Source: Auanema rhodensis
Taxonomy: Eukaryota > Nematoda > Chromadorea > Rhabditida > Rhabditidae
Length of the DNA: 64,000 nucleotides
Direction: 5' to 3'
Assembly: GCA_964057225.1 (NCBI GenBank)
Contig: OZ059897.1
Location: forward strand, 16,492,001-16,556,000
The notes below the pieces were generated by a model. That model was not told where the DNA came from and ran no database searches. It was given only the letters and a program-made list of their open reading frames with translations. The translations under genes were made by a program, and so were the position numbers. Position 1 is the stretch's first letter, and the number at the start of each line of letters is the position of its first letter. This document shows, one piece after another, positions 10,905-24,268 of the stretch.

Positions 10905-13900
10905 TAGACCTCACATTCTCGAATATGGGAATGAGGGAATGTTGGAGAAAGCGAAAAAGAAAAGTTAGGAATGTGAAAAAATACAAATGGAAATATAATT
11001 ATAAACAGGGTAGGTAGCATGTAAGCAGAAATCTTCTATTATTACTCTCATTACGTCAAGTTTTGTGTGGAGAAAAGACGTTTAGAAAACGATACATTAG
11101 ATCAGCACTTCGGATGAATTTTTTAAATGTCTATGTGTACTTGTGAGTATCTATGTATGTATGTATATGTGTATATACGTAATATGTGCTGGCATCATCA
11201 GTCAGGAACTCAACGTCCAAAAAAGAGAAATGGGTGAAGATAAAAGGAGAGCGTGAAAGGGATAGAAAATTGATAGAGCACGAGGAAAAGGGTGAGGTGA
11301 CGACGGCATGTCCAATAAGTTTCTAGATTTAAATTGTGCCCCTGGCAAGAAACGAAAGGGAGATGTGAAACACAGAGGTCGTGACAATAATAAGCCAATG
11401 CTACTGATGTGGAGGCTCTCTATATGGAATGTATTCTTTAGACTTGTCTCTTGTCTTGTCCTTCGCTTCTCATCTCTCTTGAAGAGTCGAATGAAAATAG
11501 AGAGATTGAAATTGAGAGAATACTAAAGAGAAACAGACAGAGAGAGAAACAGAGAGATAAAGACTTGTGCCTGAGGCATTAAGATTCATTAGCGCGATAA
11601 AATTGCAAAAAGTGCCTAAAGTAAAGATAAAATACTACAAAATTTTGAAAATTGGAAATAAGTCGTCGTCACCACAATGTCTGCAGAGGAAAAGATTCTA
11701 GATTTATGTGCTCCAACTGACAACTTCATCTAACTACATTAAACTTGAAAATTAAACGAAAAAACAAAAAAAAACACAAAACTTGCAAAAAAAGTGAATA
11801 GAAGAGAAGATTTGAAATGTCTGTTGCTTGATCGCTTCTGTTTTCGTGAGTTCAGCAATCTGGATGGAATACATAACTAAAAGAGAAGAAACGGAAAAAC
11901 CATAAAAGGATCTGGGACGACAACCTTCCGGTTTTTCTGAGCATCATTCCTAGACGGAAGACTGGTATTGAAGCAACACATATAGATAGAAAGCTTTTGG
12001 CTTTCTGATACATAGTATAGATACATGGAAGAGCATGCTAACAGAAAAGCTGTCATAGTTTCTTGCGCTTGCTTCAGCTTCAGCTCTAGCAACAGCTTGC
12101 CTAATGTTTTAGAGTTTTGAATGCTGAATCGCCATCAAAACGATGAAATTGCCAATCAAGAAAATAGGAAACGAGTCTCAACTCAAGGCGTTTTCGGTAG
12201 AGAATAGAGCAACGATGTGTATGCTCCAATCTGATTTACCACCTAATAAGCTTTCAATGATGTTTGGATCATTTAAAACAATGAAAAACAGAGAATGAGA
12301 CTGCAACCGTTTGCGCACATCGTAGATGTTCATACATATATACATAGCTTATGAGAGAAGATGGGTAACATATGAAACGATGCTTCTCACTTCCTTTCCT
12401 AACTCGATCTCTATCTCTCTCTTCTTCTTTAGCACTCACACTCACTAACACACATGATATCAGTTTTTCTCTCGTAAGAATTATAATACCTCTTAATGTA
12501 GGCTATTAGTGAAGAAGAAAAAACAAAAATAAATGTGAGAATTATCTCCGATTGAGAGAAAGATGACCAAATGCTTAAGAGCTTTAGTTTCACTAATAGA
12601 AGAGACATTTTAGCGAATAATCTACATCATCATTCTGTCATCCCTTACATATGTTTCATGGAAGCTTGATGCATACTTCTTCTATTTCCTCTTACTTCTC
12701 ATTCCTTTGCTATAATTGAAATAGTTTGTCACATCTTATAGCAATTTCTCTCTAATCATCATGTTTTTCATAAATAAATTTATTTCAAGAAAGGTTATCA
12801 TATTTCTTTTGACCAAATGATTGAATCAAATCTTATTACAAAACTCAAATATATTCAAAATCTGTATACGAAAATTGAGTAGGCCGATGTGAAGGAAAAC
12901 AAACTTATGCGAAAAGCAAGATATTATGAACAAGTTTCTAAGAAAAATATAAAAAAGAGAAAATAAAAGAATGAAAATAACTGTCTTCTTTGTAATATAA
13001 TCAACTACGGTATGTCTGTTATCAAGTATAAGACAAAGTTAAAATTTATAAAAAATATTATATATATATATAGAAAGAGATAAAATTTTAAAAAACTTAA
13101 TGAAACTAAGATTGTAACAGTAACTTCTGGTAATGATATGCTTGAGAAATCTCGAAATTCAGAGGAAAATTCCGAACACAAGGGCTGAGATAGGAGTAAT
13201 GCTAAGGGGTACAGATGGCTGTAAAGCGCTAATTAGCGATATCTCTATCTTTCTCTCTCGATACATATATATATTTCTATATTTCAATATATATATAGAT
13301 ATATGTATATTCTCTAAGTATATAAAATTCATAGCGATAAGAACCTTCAAATAAGAATTATATTTGGAGTCTTTCAATGAAAAAAATGTTCTGTTGTGTT
13401 TAAAAGAAAATATAGATAAGAAGATAGTGAGAGAGTTAGAAATATTCTGAAAGACAATTGCATTTTCTCCAAAAAAAAGGTTTTTTGTAGTTTTTACTTT
13501 AGTTTTATATTATGATTTGTTTTCCCTTTCTCATTAAATTCAATAAGATAGTTGATATAAACTGAATAAATCTCTTATTATTAGTATATGCTAAGCTATC
13601 ATTGTAGTTTTTCTCTACAAAAATTCTTTTTAAAAATACAATCTTCTTTTCTAGTTATCTCAGCAAAAATATTTAAAAAAAAAAAAATATATATATATAT
13701 ATATATTCTGACAAAGAAGAAGTTTCAAATGAAAGTTGATTACGCAAAGTTAGCACGATGTATTGTTACGGAAAGAACTTTCAAACCAATTGTATATAGG
13801 AATAATATATGTAGATTGTGACGTTTAGCATACTATATTGAAAAATTGCAGATTCCCGAGATTAAAAAGGAAACGTACAAAGAAAAATGGTGAGATTGCT

Positions 13901-15035
13901 TTAAAGAAGGAAGAAAGTTGCTGAAATAAACTGTGAGCAAAAAATAGAAGATGATATTCAAAATCTAAAAGAGCAAAGCAGCATAAAGCTGCTATGATTA
14001 GTTCTATCAAGTTTATTGACTGACGAACAAGTACGGAATTTCATCTATACACACTTTCAACAGCTTCTAGCAGACAAGGTCTTAATTAAGCAGCGTAACT
14101 AGCAATCGTCACAATCTCTTGCCCTCTCTTTACTGCAATTCCTTCCCTTTCTTACACATTTTCATGCTTTTCTATCATTCCTAGTTTCTCATTCCTTCTT
14201 TATTAATCTTACCTTCGAGTTAATACATAGACATATATGTAATATTTTTTTATAAAAAAAAAGATAAAACTCAAAGAAAAAGTTTAAAAATTTCATTATC
14301 AACATTCAGATTCTCATAATCATAAGACAAGAAAATTAAATAAAATCAGAGAATATAAATATTAATATAGACAACCATATTTTGACTTAAATATAAAATT
14401 CTGTCAATTCTTGATATCTTACCTTTTTATGGTTTATATGTTACATGCATATATGCACCTTTGTTCTGTTTCATTCAGATTATAAATGTGAATAGGAAGT
14501 AATATATGAGACTATTCAATATAATTCTTATACTATGTAGAGTATAAATGGATATCAAAATTATAAAAATAAAAATATTATTTTAATAATACAATCAAAA
14601 TTCTTTATTGTCTCATCATTTTCACACAAAACCACAGAAATTTGCAATATATGTATTCCTATTCTATTATAATAGATATCATACTTTAATTACTAATGTT
14701 AAAATTATGTTATATTAACCTACATATATACATACATATGTGCTTATTGCCCAAAAACAATTATAAATTTTTAAACAATATCAAAGAAAATTTAAATAAA
14801 ATGTATAAGTATTTAAAACATTTCGCATTTCACTCAAATTCCATGTAATGTTTATATATTCAACCATAATATAAATGAAATAGATAACTGAAATTGAACC
14901 AATTTTTAAATATTTAGGTATCACAGAGCGGTTGTTCTTGGAACTATTCGAATTAAATAAATTAACTTGCTTTCAATAGATTTGCGTAAAACCAGAAGGG
15001 TCACATTCGGCAACATTTTTCTCAATATCGTTTTG

Positions 15036-15058
15036 ATATATATATATATATATATATG
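15036..15058. repeat. TA dinucleotide repeat
   Basis: A short (TA)n tract lies just downstream of the doublecortin gene's stop codon. Confidence 0.7.
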
Positions 15059-15087
15059 TATTATATACACTTGTTTGTGCTCTTGAG

Positions 15088-16273
15088 TTAATCATTCTGT
15101 TCAACGGCACTTTTTATTTCAGACGATACATCTTCTGAAAATATTAACAAATTTCTTGTGAGAAAGATTTTTTAAAAGATAACTACCGCTCAAGTTAGCC
15201 TTTTGAAATGTTTCTTCATTTACCATATTTTGAACTGATCTATGAATATAAGATAAAATTCATGTAAAAGTACAAGAGTTGAAAGATTCTAACATATATA
15301 TTTGTTACTCTGAGAACTTACTTAGCATCTTCGTTTTCTTTCTCATTATCAATTTCTTCTTCCTCTTCATTATCAGATATATCTTCTTTTACACTTTCTT
15401 CTTTCTTCACTTCTTCATTTTCTTCTTTATGTTTTATTTTTTGTGTTTCATCTCTTTTCATAATAAATTCTTCATTTTCTAAAATGTTTAGTTATTTTAT
15501 GTATAATTTATATTAGCTATCATAATTATTTGATAATTATTAAAATATTTCAATTTTTAGCTTTGCAAAACATTACTATCAGCTGTTCCTGGTGGGCTTG
15601 ATGGCTTAGAATGTAGAACCAATATGTCTAAATCCTTTTTCTTTTCCGCAGTTTGTAAAGGAGGCTTTACTTCTTGTGAGCCCTTAGCGGACTTTTTCTG
15701 CTTGTCACCTAGGAAAGGAAAATTATTTGGTAGCTCTTCACTTGACTAACCATTTTCTTTCTTTTTATTACTTTTTGATTCAGATTCTTTCTTTTCTTTG
15801 TTAGCAGACTTCTTAGTTGTTTTCTTCTTAATAGAATTCTCATCAACTGCTGCCACGACAGCTATTTCCTTTTCCGGTGGACTCGATAGCCGCTGAAAAC
15901 CAAACGAGCATTCAATTCTCGAAACACAAATAGGCAACTTTCATTAAAGCATAAAGTTCAATTAGACGAATTACAAACATTTTAAAAATATAATTAGCAT
16001 ACCTTTGTAGACAGAACACGTATTTTATTCGTTTTTCTTCTTTTATCAGGTTCCAAGCTTCGAGATTTTCGCATCGAACTTTGTATTCTGATGAAAAATG
16101 TATATGTTTATATAGCATATAATTTTTTAACAATGCTCAGAATAAAATAAATTATATATAAATATTAAAATTAAATAAACGTTACCTATTATAAGCATCA
16201 CCATAGTCTAATGCAATGAAAATATTTGATGAAGCAATATAGTCCTGAAAAAAAAGTTGTATGCTGTCCCCTT

Positions 16274-16326
<53 letters not shown>

Positions 16327-16920
16327 GATGTAATTATTGAATACATAAAATTAAAATGAGAAATATAGGAAATTAAAATGAATTTGCTGTGGCCTCTATT
16401 ATAAATTAGATAAATATTATATAATATAAGCTAATAATCGACAGATATGTGCATAGAGGTTGCTGAATATTTTGAGTAATATACCTTTCCATCTTCTAAA
16501 TCATCGATAGATTTTACAGTTCTTCCACTTGCTGTATAGAGCTTCTTCACACCATATGGTAAATCTATTCTTTCTGTTAATACTGTAAGAAAGACATCAA
16601 GATCATGGACTTGTTTTCGATTAACAACAACCTAAACTTCAAAATTGATATAAATATATTCAAGTTATCGAAATTAAAAATCAATTATTTATAAAGAAAT
16701 TGTTTTTCTGTATTTTCATATAGTTATATATGGATTACATGTTTTTTCCTACATTTTTTAATTTTAAATGTTTCAATGAGTACAAAAATATTGCTTAGCA
16801 ACTTACTCGGATTCCTGGGTGATGAATGTCACCATTTTTGAAAACTCGAATTTTTTTAACTGCCGTTAACGAATAAAGGGTAGTAGTAGATGGAGTTTCT
16901 ATTCTTCGACTTTTACTCAT
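15088..16920 (-). CDS. Doublecortin-domain (DCX) protein
   Basis: Nine exons join in consistent phase: 16807-16920, 16485-16631, 16186-16244, 16003-16087, 15751-15892, 15577-15708, 15322-15478, 15187-15239 and 15088-15134. They give 312 codons including the stop. Residues about 20-108 form one doublecortin domain, with KKIRVFKNGD, HHPGIRVVVN, LPYGVKKLYT, SIDDLEDGK and DYIASSN in canonical order. DCX domains bind the microtubule lattice, so a microtubule-associated or ciliary role is likely. The rest is a lysine-rich then Glu/Asp-rich disordered tail. Only one DCX domain is present, whereas many relatives have two, and there is no kinase domain. A TTTTAG acceptor ends at 16924, three bases before the ATG, which suggests spliced-leader addition. 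It lies 730 bp downstream of REV1 on the same strand. Confidence 0.85.
16277..16323. repeat. AT dinucleotide microsatellite in a doublecortin-gene intron
   Basis: A long uninterrupted (AT)n run sits in the intron between the second and third exons of the doublecortin gene. It is likely to be length-polymorphic. Confidence 0.9.
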
Positions 16921-17650
16921 CGCCTAAAACTCCTATAAGTAGAATAGTCGAATTACATTTTAAAAAAACTGATTAAGTAAACATGAGCTTCAGCTACATG
17001 ATTACTTAAATGATAGAAAATTGTCTAAGTTTTATAACAAAAAAGTTTTTATGCAAAAGCTCTGAAGAAGAGCACATTGAGATTGACGTGTGGACGAAGA
17101 GATCTCATAAAGCTGCGTCCAGGTTGCTAGGGTGGAGCCAGTGTGTCACGTTAAACAGAGAAATAGAGTAGAAGTAGAATTGTATAAAATTGAAATAGGT
17201 TAGAATGAGAGATATGGAAAGAGAGAAAAGACAAGGAATAAAATAATCAATGTTTGATCTCCATCTAGCGTAATGTAATAAGATAAAGCTACCTATCATA
17301 CATATTCGAGCATGAAAATCTATTTGACATTCGGAAACAATATACGAATGTGAGAAATTAAAATGCTCTGAGCTTTTAAAATTGTTGAAATAATGACATT
17401 AAATTCTTTTTTTGGAAGAAACAAACAAAATTGAATGATTATTACTAAGCAGATATTCGAGGTGAAAAAGTTTATTTCTGTTAAAAACTTAAATTAAACT
17501 CGTTTCTTTTGTTTGTTTTAAAAACAGTTGAAATATCTGTGAATAGTACAGAAAAAATGGAATACTTACAAACAAGATCATCTAGCAAACAAGAAAGCAA
17601 CATATTGTATAATCAAATAATTATAGTTACATATTATATATTGCAATAAT
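16921..17650. other. Intergenic region between REV1 and the doublecortin gene
   Basis: Both flanking genes are on the minus strand, so this holds the REV1 3' UTR and the promoter or outron of the doublecortin gene. The open frame at 17105-17299 is hydrophobic and unremarkable. Confidence 0.45.
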
Positions 17651-20600
17651 TTATATATTAGATATAGTGTTTAGTACTGGAATTATCATATGACAGCCAT
17701 GATGAATATTGAGTGTATTATCTATTCTATGTAACATGCAATGAACTGCAAAAAACCATCCTTCATGACAGTCTGATCCATACACCATTCGATGCAAAAA
17801 TTTAGATAAAGCCAACAGCTGATTCAAACAACCACTGGACATCAAGTCAAAGAGGTAATCCAAAACTGCGAATACAACTGATTCTGTCGGTTCTAAAACC
17901 TAGTAACTTAAACATAAGTGTATCATTTAACAAAGCCACCGTATAAGAGCATTTCTTTCAATGCCTGACGAATTTGAAACGGATTGTCTTCTCCAAATAA
18001 TACGGGCAAAGAATTCGCTAATGGAATCTACAAAACATGATTGATAGAGGAGTAATTAAAATTATATACAGAATTACATCTCGTTCAATAATTCCTCCAA
18101 ATTTTGATTTGCGTATCTTACATGGGATTATTGGCTCAACTACAACTAACTTTTCTTCTGAAAATTTATTTTGCATAATTATAATTTACCAATATGATTT
18201 AGTTTACTAACGTCGTTGTTGAGAGATGGGACGGCGAACTCGAAAAAATGAACGCATATCGACCTCAGCAGTACTTGGGGCTGTTTCTGATTTTAATCTA
18301 CCACATTGTACCCCAATCTAAAATTTAACATGAAGGATTTTTAAAGTTGTTGTATTGGCACAGAAAATAACACAACATACTCCTCGTAGATCAACAATCA
18401 ACGGATTCATTTGATTCAACAGCTGGATTGCTTCTTTCGTTAAAAACTAAATAAAACATTTGTTATATATTTTAAATATATTTTTTACCTCATGATCCTT
18501 TGTATGTGTTTTAAATAATACACTTTTACTATTCGAGTCACAGCGTCCATGCCCAAGATATTTTGCCGTTTCGACCGGAGCATCAGCACTCCGTACCTAC
18601 ATTTTCAATAAAATATCAAAATTATTTTCAAGAATACCATTAGTTTTAAAGTCAGAGAACCAGCCAACATACGACACATATTCAATTTCTTTTCTAATTC
18701 AGCTCCCAGAACTCCAAGAAATTTGAAAACTTCTTCTTTCTAGATGGAAAGATGGGATTATGAAATTAAGAGAATCCAGACATACTTTTGTGAAGCGAAT
18801 ACCGTAGTTTATATCACAAGAAACAGACTTTCTTACTGTACTTTCAAGAAAATCTTTCTCTGAATTATCTTCTCCTCGACATAATTTATAAATCTAATTG
18901 AATTAGAACTGACAATATAAGAAAATATTCATATGAATGCATACCTGGCTTCCCGCTTTTTTACCAAATAGCGAAGCTAACTCAGATTCAGAGATATTCT
19001 GCAAATCTCGGCACAATTCCATCTCTCCAAAGACTTCATCTAATTTCGAGATCATTGAGTACCCAATTCCAGGTAAATTTGCAATCTAAATAAGATAATT
19101 ATTCATATTCATCTCAAAAATCCTCAATAGCAACCTTTTCTTTTGCTACAAAGCTAGAAACTTCTGTAGTTCGAACCCAGCGAACTCCATTTGGCTTAGC
19201 ATATCTGGTAGCTAAACGAGCTATTAATACAGTAGGTCCAATTCCTACTGAAGCTGGACATCCTGTTTCTTGCCGAATATTACTTCGAATATGATCCGCT
19301 AAGGTTTCAACTTCGGATATATGGTTCTAAATGTGAAGATTGAATTGAAAAAGGAATAGAATTCTCACTTCATTACAAAGCTTAGTCATATTTACATACA
19401 TTTCATCACAAGAAACAGCTTTTATTTCTTTTGAATATCTAAATATATTTATAAAGAATACCTATTTTTGTTTTACCGGGCTACGATTGTGTAAATTGTT
19501 TTTGATACTTCCCGATATTCATCAAAACTGTATGGCAGGCATATTAAAGATGGGCATAGTTTCAGAGCATCGCGCACCTAATCAATTACTGAGTCAACAT
19601 TCTATTGGCTGACTTACTTACCAACATTCCATTTTTCAAACCTTGAGAACGAGCAGGATAACTAGCAGAAGCTATTTCAGACATCCCCTTCGTATTCGTT
19701 GATCCCTTGATAGGAATAAATAAAACTCAAAGAGCAACCTGGTGGCAAACCTTGCTGTGAGTAATTGCAACTGGCTTGCCAATTAAATCAGATCGACTTC
19801 TCAGAGCAACAGAAACGAAAAAACAATCTAAATCAATGTGGAAAAATATGTTTTCACTTAATCTGAAAGATAAATTAAACTTTATGCAACATATACACAA
19901 TATTAAACCTATCTTCACTATTCGAAGATAAGTTTTGAAGACTTATGCATTCAAATGCTGGATCTTCTCGAATTCCATTTACATAATCTTTCATTTCTTG
20001 TGCCAAAGTTGAAATCAAATGCAGGCGAGATCTACGAATCTGAGAAGTAATGATTAGACTGTTTCACAAACCGGGCATAAAATTCTTGAAGAAAGTTAGG
20101 ATCACGAGCATCTAAGCGCCGCTCTTCTCTATTTGTAACATCTTGCACACCTTCGTTGGAATCGGGTCTTGTGAAAAAGTTCGTGATGGGTTTACTAAGA
20201 TTCGAACTATGGTAAGTAGAAGAATGTAGAATATAGCTGTCTATTGGTAATTTCTCATTGGCACCAATGCTATAAAACCATAATTATATAAAGAGTAAAA
20301 TCTGATTAGAAAAAGTAAAATACCTATCCACAATCCAAGCAGGTTGGAGAAATATTTCATTTACCCTTGCTTTATTTACTTTTGCTGCGGCCAAAGAGGA
20401 AGCAATTGTATACGTAGTTTTCCCATATTCAAGATAACAATGATATTCTCCACCATGGGTTTGGATAAGTTCTCTCAATTGAAGAGCAGATGGATCTTCA
20501 CTAATATAATACAGAGAAACAATAGTAAATTTCTACCTGTATGTCCATTTACAAAAATAGATACACCTTGAAAAAGTGTTGAGACAACTGTTTTAGGTTT

Positions 20601-21991
20601 AGCCAACACATTAACCTGATATTGTAACTTAGTTTTCTTCAAATGCATGTAAGAACCCTAAATATTCTAGTTAATTATAAAAACCAAGAAAACATCTACA
20701 TATCGTTCCCCAATTCCAATATCTGGATCTTCAGAATTCATAACAGCTGCAATAAGATCTCTTTTTCGTGTAAAATCTTCATGTGCCTTTTTAGCTTCAT
20801 TATTTTTCTGTTTAAAAAAAGTATAAACGAAAAGTTCATGGTATAAACTCAAAAGTACCTCAGACGGTGGTAATCGAGATTTCTTGGAGGAAGAAAAAAT
20901 TGGAGTTGATGTTGACAAATTCCGTAAGTTAGTTAGGTTCTAATCAGACATTTTGATAAATTCTATACAAGAAATATACCTCAATATCACTTAGCCCGCT
21001 TGGACCTGGAATTGGACCGAAATCATAAAAGCTACTATGACCGGATGTAGAAGAGCATCGAGTTCCTGTATCAGGATTCATTTGAGCACAAGAACTAGTA
21101 AAATCACCAGGGATCGTAGTTTTACAAGTTGGTATAAGAGTGGTTGTAACTGATATTGTTGGCAATTCATCCATAGCAGCCGTAGTTGAACATGGTACAT
21201 TTCTAGTTGAAATAGCAGGACATAAAAGAGGAGTAAATGTTGCAGGAGTTGGACTTATGGGTTTCACCAAATTAGCCGTATTTAAAATCTATATTTTGAT
21301 TAGGAATGCGGTATCTTATACGTTATACCTGAAACGAATTTAAACTTTGTGAAACTTCCTGAGCATGTAGGGAAGAAGGAGTACGAAGAGACAAACAATT
21401 AATCTAAAGCAATGTGATCTAAGCTGAGCATGAAGTGTGAGCTATACATACTTGAGAAGTTGATTGTAACAAATTCTGGTCTTCAGTCGCGAATGTAACA
21501 TTTAGAACGTCGTCCGAAATATCGGAAGCATACTCTTCTGGCTAAAATCTGACTTTTCAATATGCGTTGAAAGATTTAACAGCACCAGAAATATTATAGG
21601 CTCATCAAAAGAATCATCTACTATTGAACGAGGAACAATATTCAGCGTTGAAACAGTGACTGCATCATCGTTTATAGTAGAGGAATCTGAGGAAACGGCA
21701 GGTGATGGTGTTGTATTATGAGAACCTCGAGAGGAAGGAACGAAATCTCCTACAGGCTCTTCTAAAATATTTTGTTAATCGAAGTTGTATCCCACAAATT
21801 GTAACCACCTGATGAATGAATCGTTGATATATCGAATATATCAATTGACTCATTAATTTCACTTGGGGCATCCTTAATTAATACGATATTATCTATATAC
21901 TTCGAAATTATACTTGATAAATATCCTCCTCAAATAAATCTAAACTATCATTCAAAGCATTTGTTAAATTAATTGTTTTATCATGTTCCAT
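17651..21991 (-). CDS. rev1: DNA repair protein REV1 (Y-family translesion polymerase, deoxycytidyl transferase)
   Basis: A long chain of exons separated by roughly 45-55-nt introns reads through in phase. The BRCT domain (about 20280-20590) has FQGVSIFVNGHT, then LRELIQTHGGEYH and PAWIVD, matching human FSGVAIYVNGYT and LHGGQYH. The polymerase follows: IDLDCFFVSVALR (first metal-binding Asp), then an AVSCDE motif (paired catalytic acids), SVGIG, and ANLPGIGYSM for the helix-hairpin-helix. Then come the little-finger region and a C-terminal domain ending near CHMIIPVLNTISNI. REV1 inserts dCMP opposite lesions and abasic sites and scaffolds other translesion polymerases in the nucleus. The first ~300 residues (exons between about 20970 and 21991, starting MEHDKTINLTN) are a Ser/Thr-rich acidic extension ahead of the BRCT domain. 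They are in phase but have no recognised homologue and might be over-joined. A TTTTTTTTTAG acceptor lies 38 nt upstream of the ATG. Confidence 0.9.
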
Positions 21992-22027
21992 TTAAGCTAT
22001 ACTACTATCCACTCCTTCTTTTAGATG

Positions 22028-22132
22028 TCTAAAAAAAAAGGAGGAACATGAAGCATCTGGTTTGCGCAAATTATGGTACCATCTTGGGTGAACACCGTTT
22101 CAAAGCCATAAGAAAAAAATATTCAATTTATT
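22028..22132 (-). promoter_or_regulatory. Operon-type intercistronic signal between NADK2 and REV1
   Basis: On the minus strand an AATAAA (22127-22132) in the NADK2 3' UTR is followed about 100 nt later by a polypyrimidine tract and TTTTTTTTTAG (ending at 22029), then the REV1 ATG at 21991. In nematodes this arrangement (poly(A) signal, ~100 nt, trans-splice acceptor) marks a downstream gene in an operon. The sequence pattern is observed; trans-splicing is inferred. Confidence 0.55.
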
Positions 22133-22364
22133 ACTTATTATCACCGGTTATAAAAATGTGATTGTTTTTCTAAATGTAATAATACTTGCTTCACACAAGA
22201 ATCATATCTCAGAAAAGGAATGAAATTTCTATAGTTAGTAAAACTATGCGGAACATTGCTTGGGCTCTGTGTTATGCTGGCAAGGTATAAAAACATAAAG
22301 GCATACAAAACGCAAATAAAATTCAAAATATATATAAAAAACAACAAGGCGAACTTAAACAATA

Positions 22365-24268
22365 TCACCTAAAAACAACGGTGCGAAGAGCATCTTCTTC
22401 ATGAACTTCTAAAACAGCTTCCGAACCATCATTGAATCGATATGAAACTCCTCCATCCACAACCTAAATCATTTTTGAACGAATATACGCTACACTATGC
22501 TTAATGAAACTTACCAAGTGTGCATCGTATCCTCGGCTTTTGACTTTAATCATTTCAGCAAAGCCTCTAGGAGCTGTTGGTGGAAATGTTGCATTGAATA
22601 CAGGATCACGAACCGAAAAAGCCATTTCTAAAAAATAATTTATATATCAATCTTGTATACATGTATAAGATAAATGAAAAGAACGTACTAGGCAAGTCCG
22701 GATCATAGACTAGTTGTTGATTGAATAAAGAGCAAATATCACTTATAGTTTCTTCATTATTTACTGGAAGTGTCACCTGAAAAAATAAGTATAAAATTTT
22801 CCAAATACTATACTAATTAGATTACACTGCACTTTTCTTGAACAATGTTAAGAAGATCAGTAACACATTGATCCGTTAGCTTATTTATATTGAAATACCA
22901 AGACGTTGAACCAGTTCCTGATATATTTTGATGTAAAGATTTACTTCCAGAGATTTGAGAACCTGTGCATATGGTTAAACCACTACTTTTTTGCTTCAAC
23001 ATAGGTCCCCGGTTAACTTGGATTTCATAATAGGAAACCCTGGATGACAAAGATTCTCCCATGAAAACCTGAAAGAACATGCGATTTTCTAAATTCAGAA
23101 AGTATCGAAAAGTAAACCTCATTCAATGCCAAAACAGGGAGAGCCATAGTGATATTTTCATCATTATTACGGCTTCGCTTGGCAATAGGAGGGATATCAT
23201 GAGAATCCATGCTATTTTCCGCTTCCCCCGGATCTCTCGGATTATCAGTCCATCTAAAGCAGAAAAGTTTGAGTAATGAGAACGGAATTAAATATACCGT
23301 GTGGTAGAAGGATTCCTATTCAATTGTTGATCATGTAATTCAATTGAATCATCCACATTTTCCCCGGTTACTGTAATCCTAATACGCTGACGGAATAACC
23401 ATCTAGAAAATTAGTAATATATAAAAATTGGAAAAAAGAAACACTGCTCAAAGGCAAAAGTAGAATTTTAATTACAAAGAGTATAAATAGCATGACACGT
23501 ACTTAAAATCCCCTTTAAGAAGGCGTTCTAAAGCGGGTCGGAAATGTTCTTTAGGTAATTTTTTCATCAAACACATATAACCTTCGGATCCCTAGAAAAT
23601 ATAAAACATGAATAAATTAAGTCAACTAAAAAAGTACCTGTGGGTCTGTATTGATTCCAATTACAGGTTTATTTCTATCTTTAATTTTTGAAGCAGCCAT
23701 AAGAAAAGTACCATCACCACCAGCGCTCATTATGCAGTCTGCCCATTGCACTGCACTCTCATTGTAATCCCAACGATATACAACACGAGACTCAATACCA
23801 ACGCGTCTGAAACAATATTATATAAAACATGTGCTTTTGCATTTTTATATTATTTTAAGAAATCAAGTAACATACTCTAGTTCAGCTTTTATTGTATCTA
23901 AGTAAGTATAGTGTTGTTTATGTTTTGCTACCAATCTACTGTAGTTGGATCCTCTTCTATGCAACTAAAAAAAATCAAAGACAAAAACTTATAGTAACTT
24001 ACAATTGCTTCCAATTGGGATTCTTTGATTCCTTTATGTACTCTTTTCTCAAACTCATATCTTGTGAGCTTACTCAGAATTAAAATTTTTTTGGGCAAAA
24101 ATTCGGGTTTCTAAAAAATGGGATCTTTATACAATATTCATAATAATAAATTCAATAAAAGTTAGTGCTATTACTTACATCCATAACTAGAGGTCCTGCT
24201 GATACACTACACTGAGCGTAAGCTGGGGTCCGATACAGTGCTCCAGCCAATGATCGAGGCAATCGCAT
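22365..24268 (-). CDS. nadk2: Mitochondrial NAD kinase 2 (NADK2-like)
   Basis: Exons read leftwards from ATG 24268 to TGA 22365, about 420 residues (human NADK2 is ~440). The start MRLPRSLAGALYR is arginine-rich and amphipathic, like a mitochondrial presequence. LTRYEFE, then the nucleotide-binding SAGGDGT motif, GINTDP, FRQRIRI, LPVLALNEV and GESLSSRVSYYEIQV follow the order of human NADK2. The C-terminus has VVDGG, RFNDGS and EDALRTVVF. The enzyme phosphorylates NAD+ to NADP+ in mitochondria. A TTACAG acceptor ends at 24314 and would permit spliced-leader addition 45 nt before the ATG. The exon is also open upstream of this Met, and a capable ATG exon at 24900-24945 joins out of frame, so I chose 24268. 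REV1 follows 373 bp downstream, probably in the same operon. Confidence 0.9.

Larger units (their letters stand above)
7484..15087. other. 7.6-kb AT-rich intergenic region
   Basis: No recognisable conserved gene was found on either strand. The region is AT-rich with CT/GA-rich patches, including a CT microsatellite at about 9345-9391. The open frames at 7930-8295 (minus), 9751-9939 (plus) and 11308-11526 (plus) have no recognisable family, and most are hydrophobic or low-complexity. One small two-exon candidate (10709-10904, plus) is listed separately. Long introns, promoters or non-coding RNAs could be hidden here. Confidence 0.4.
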
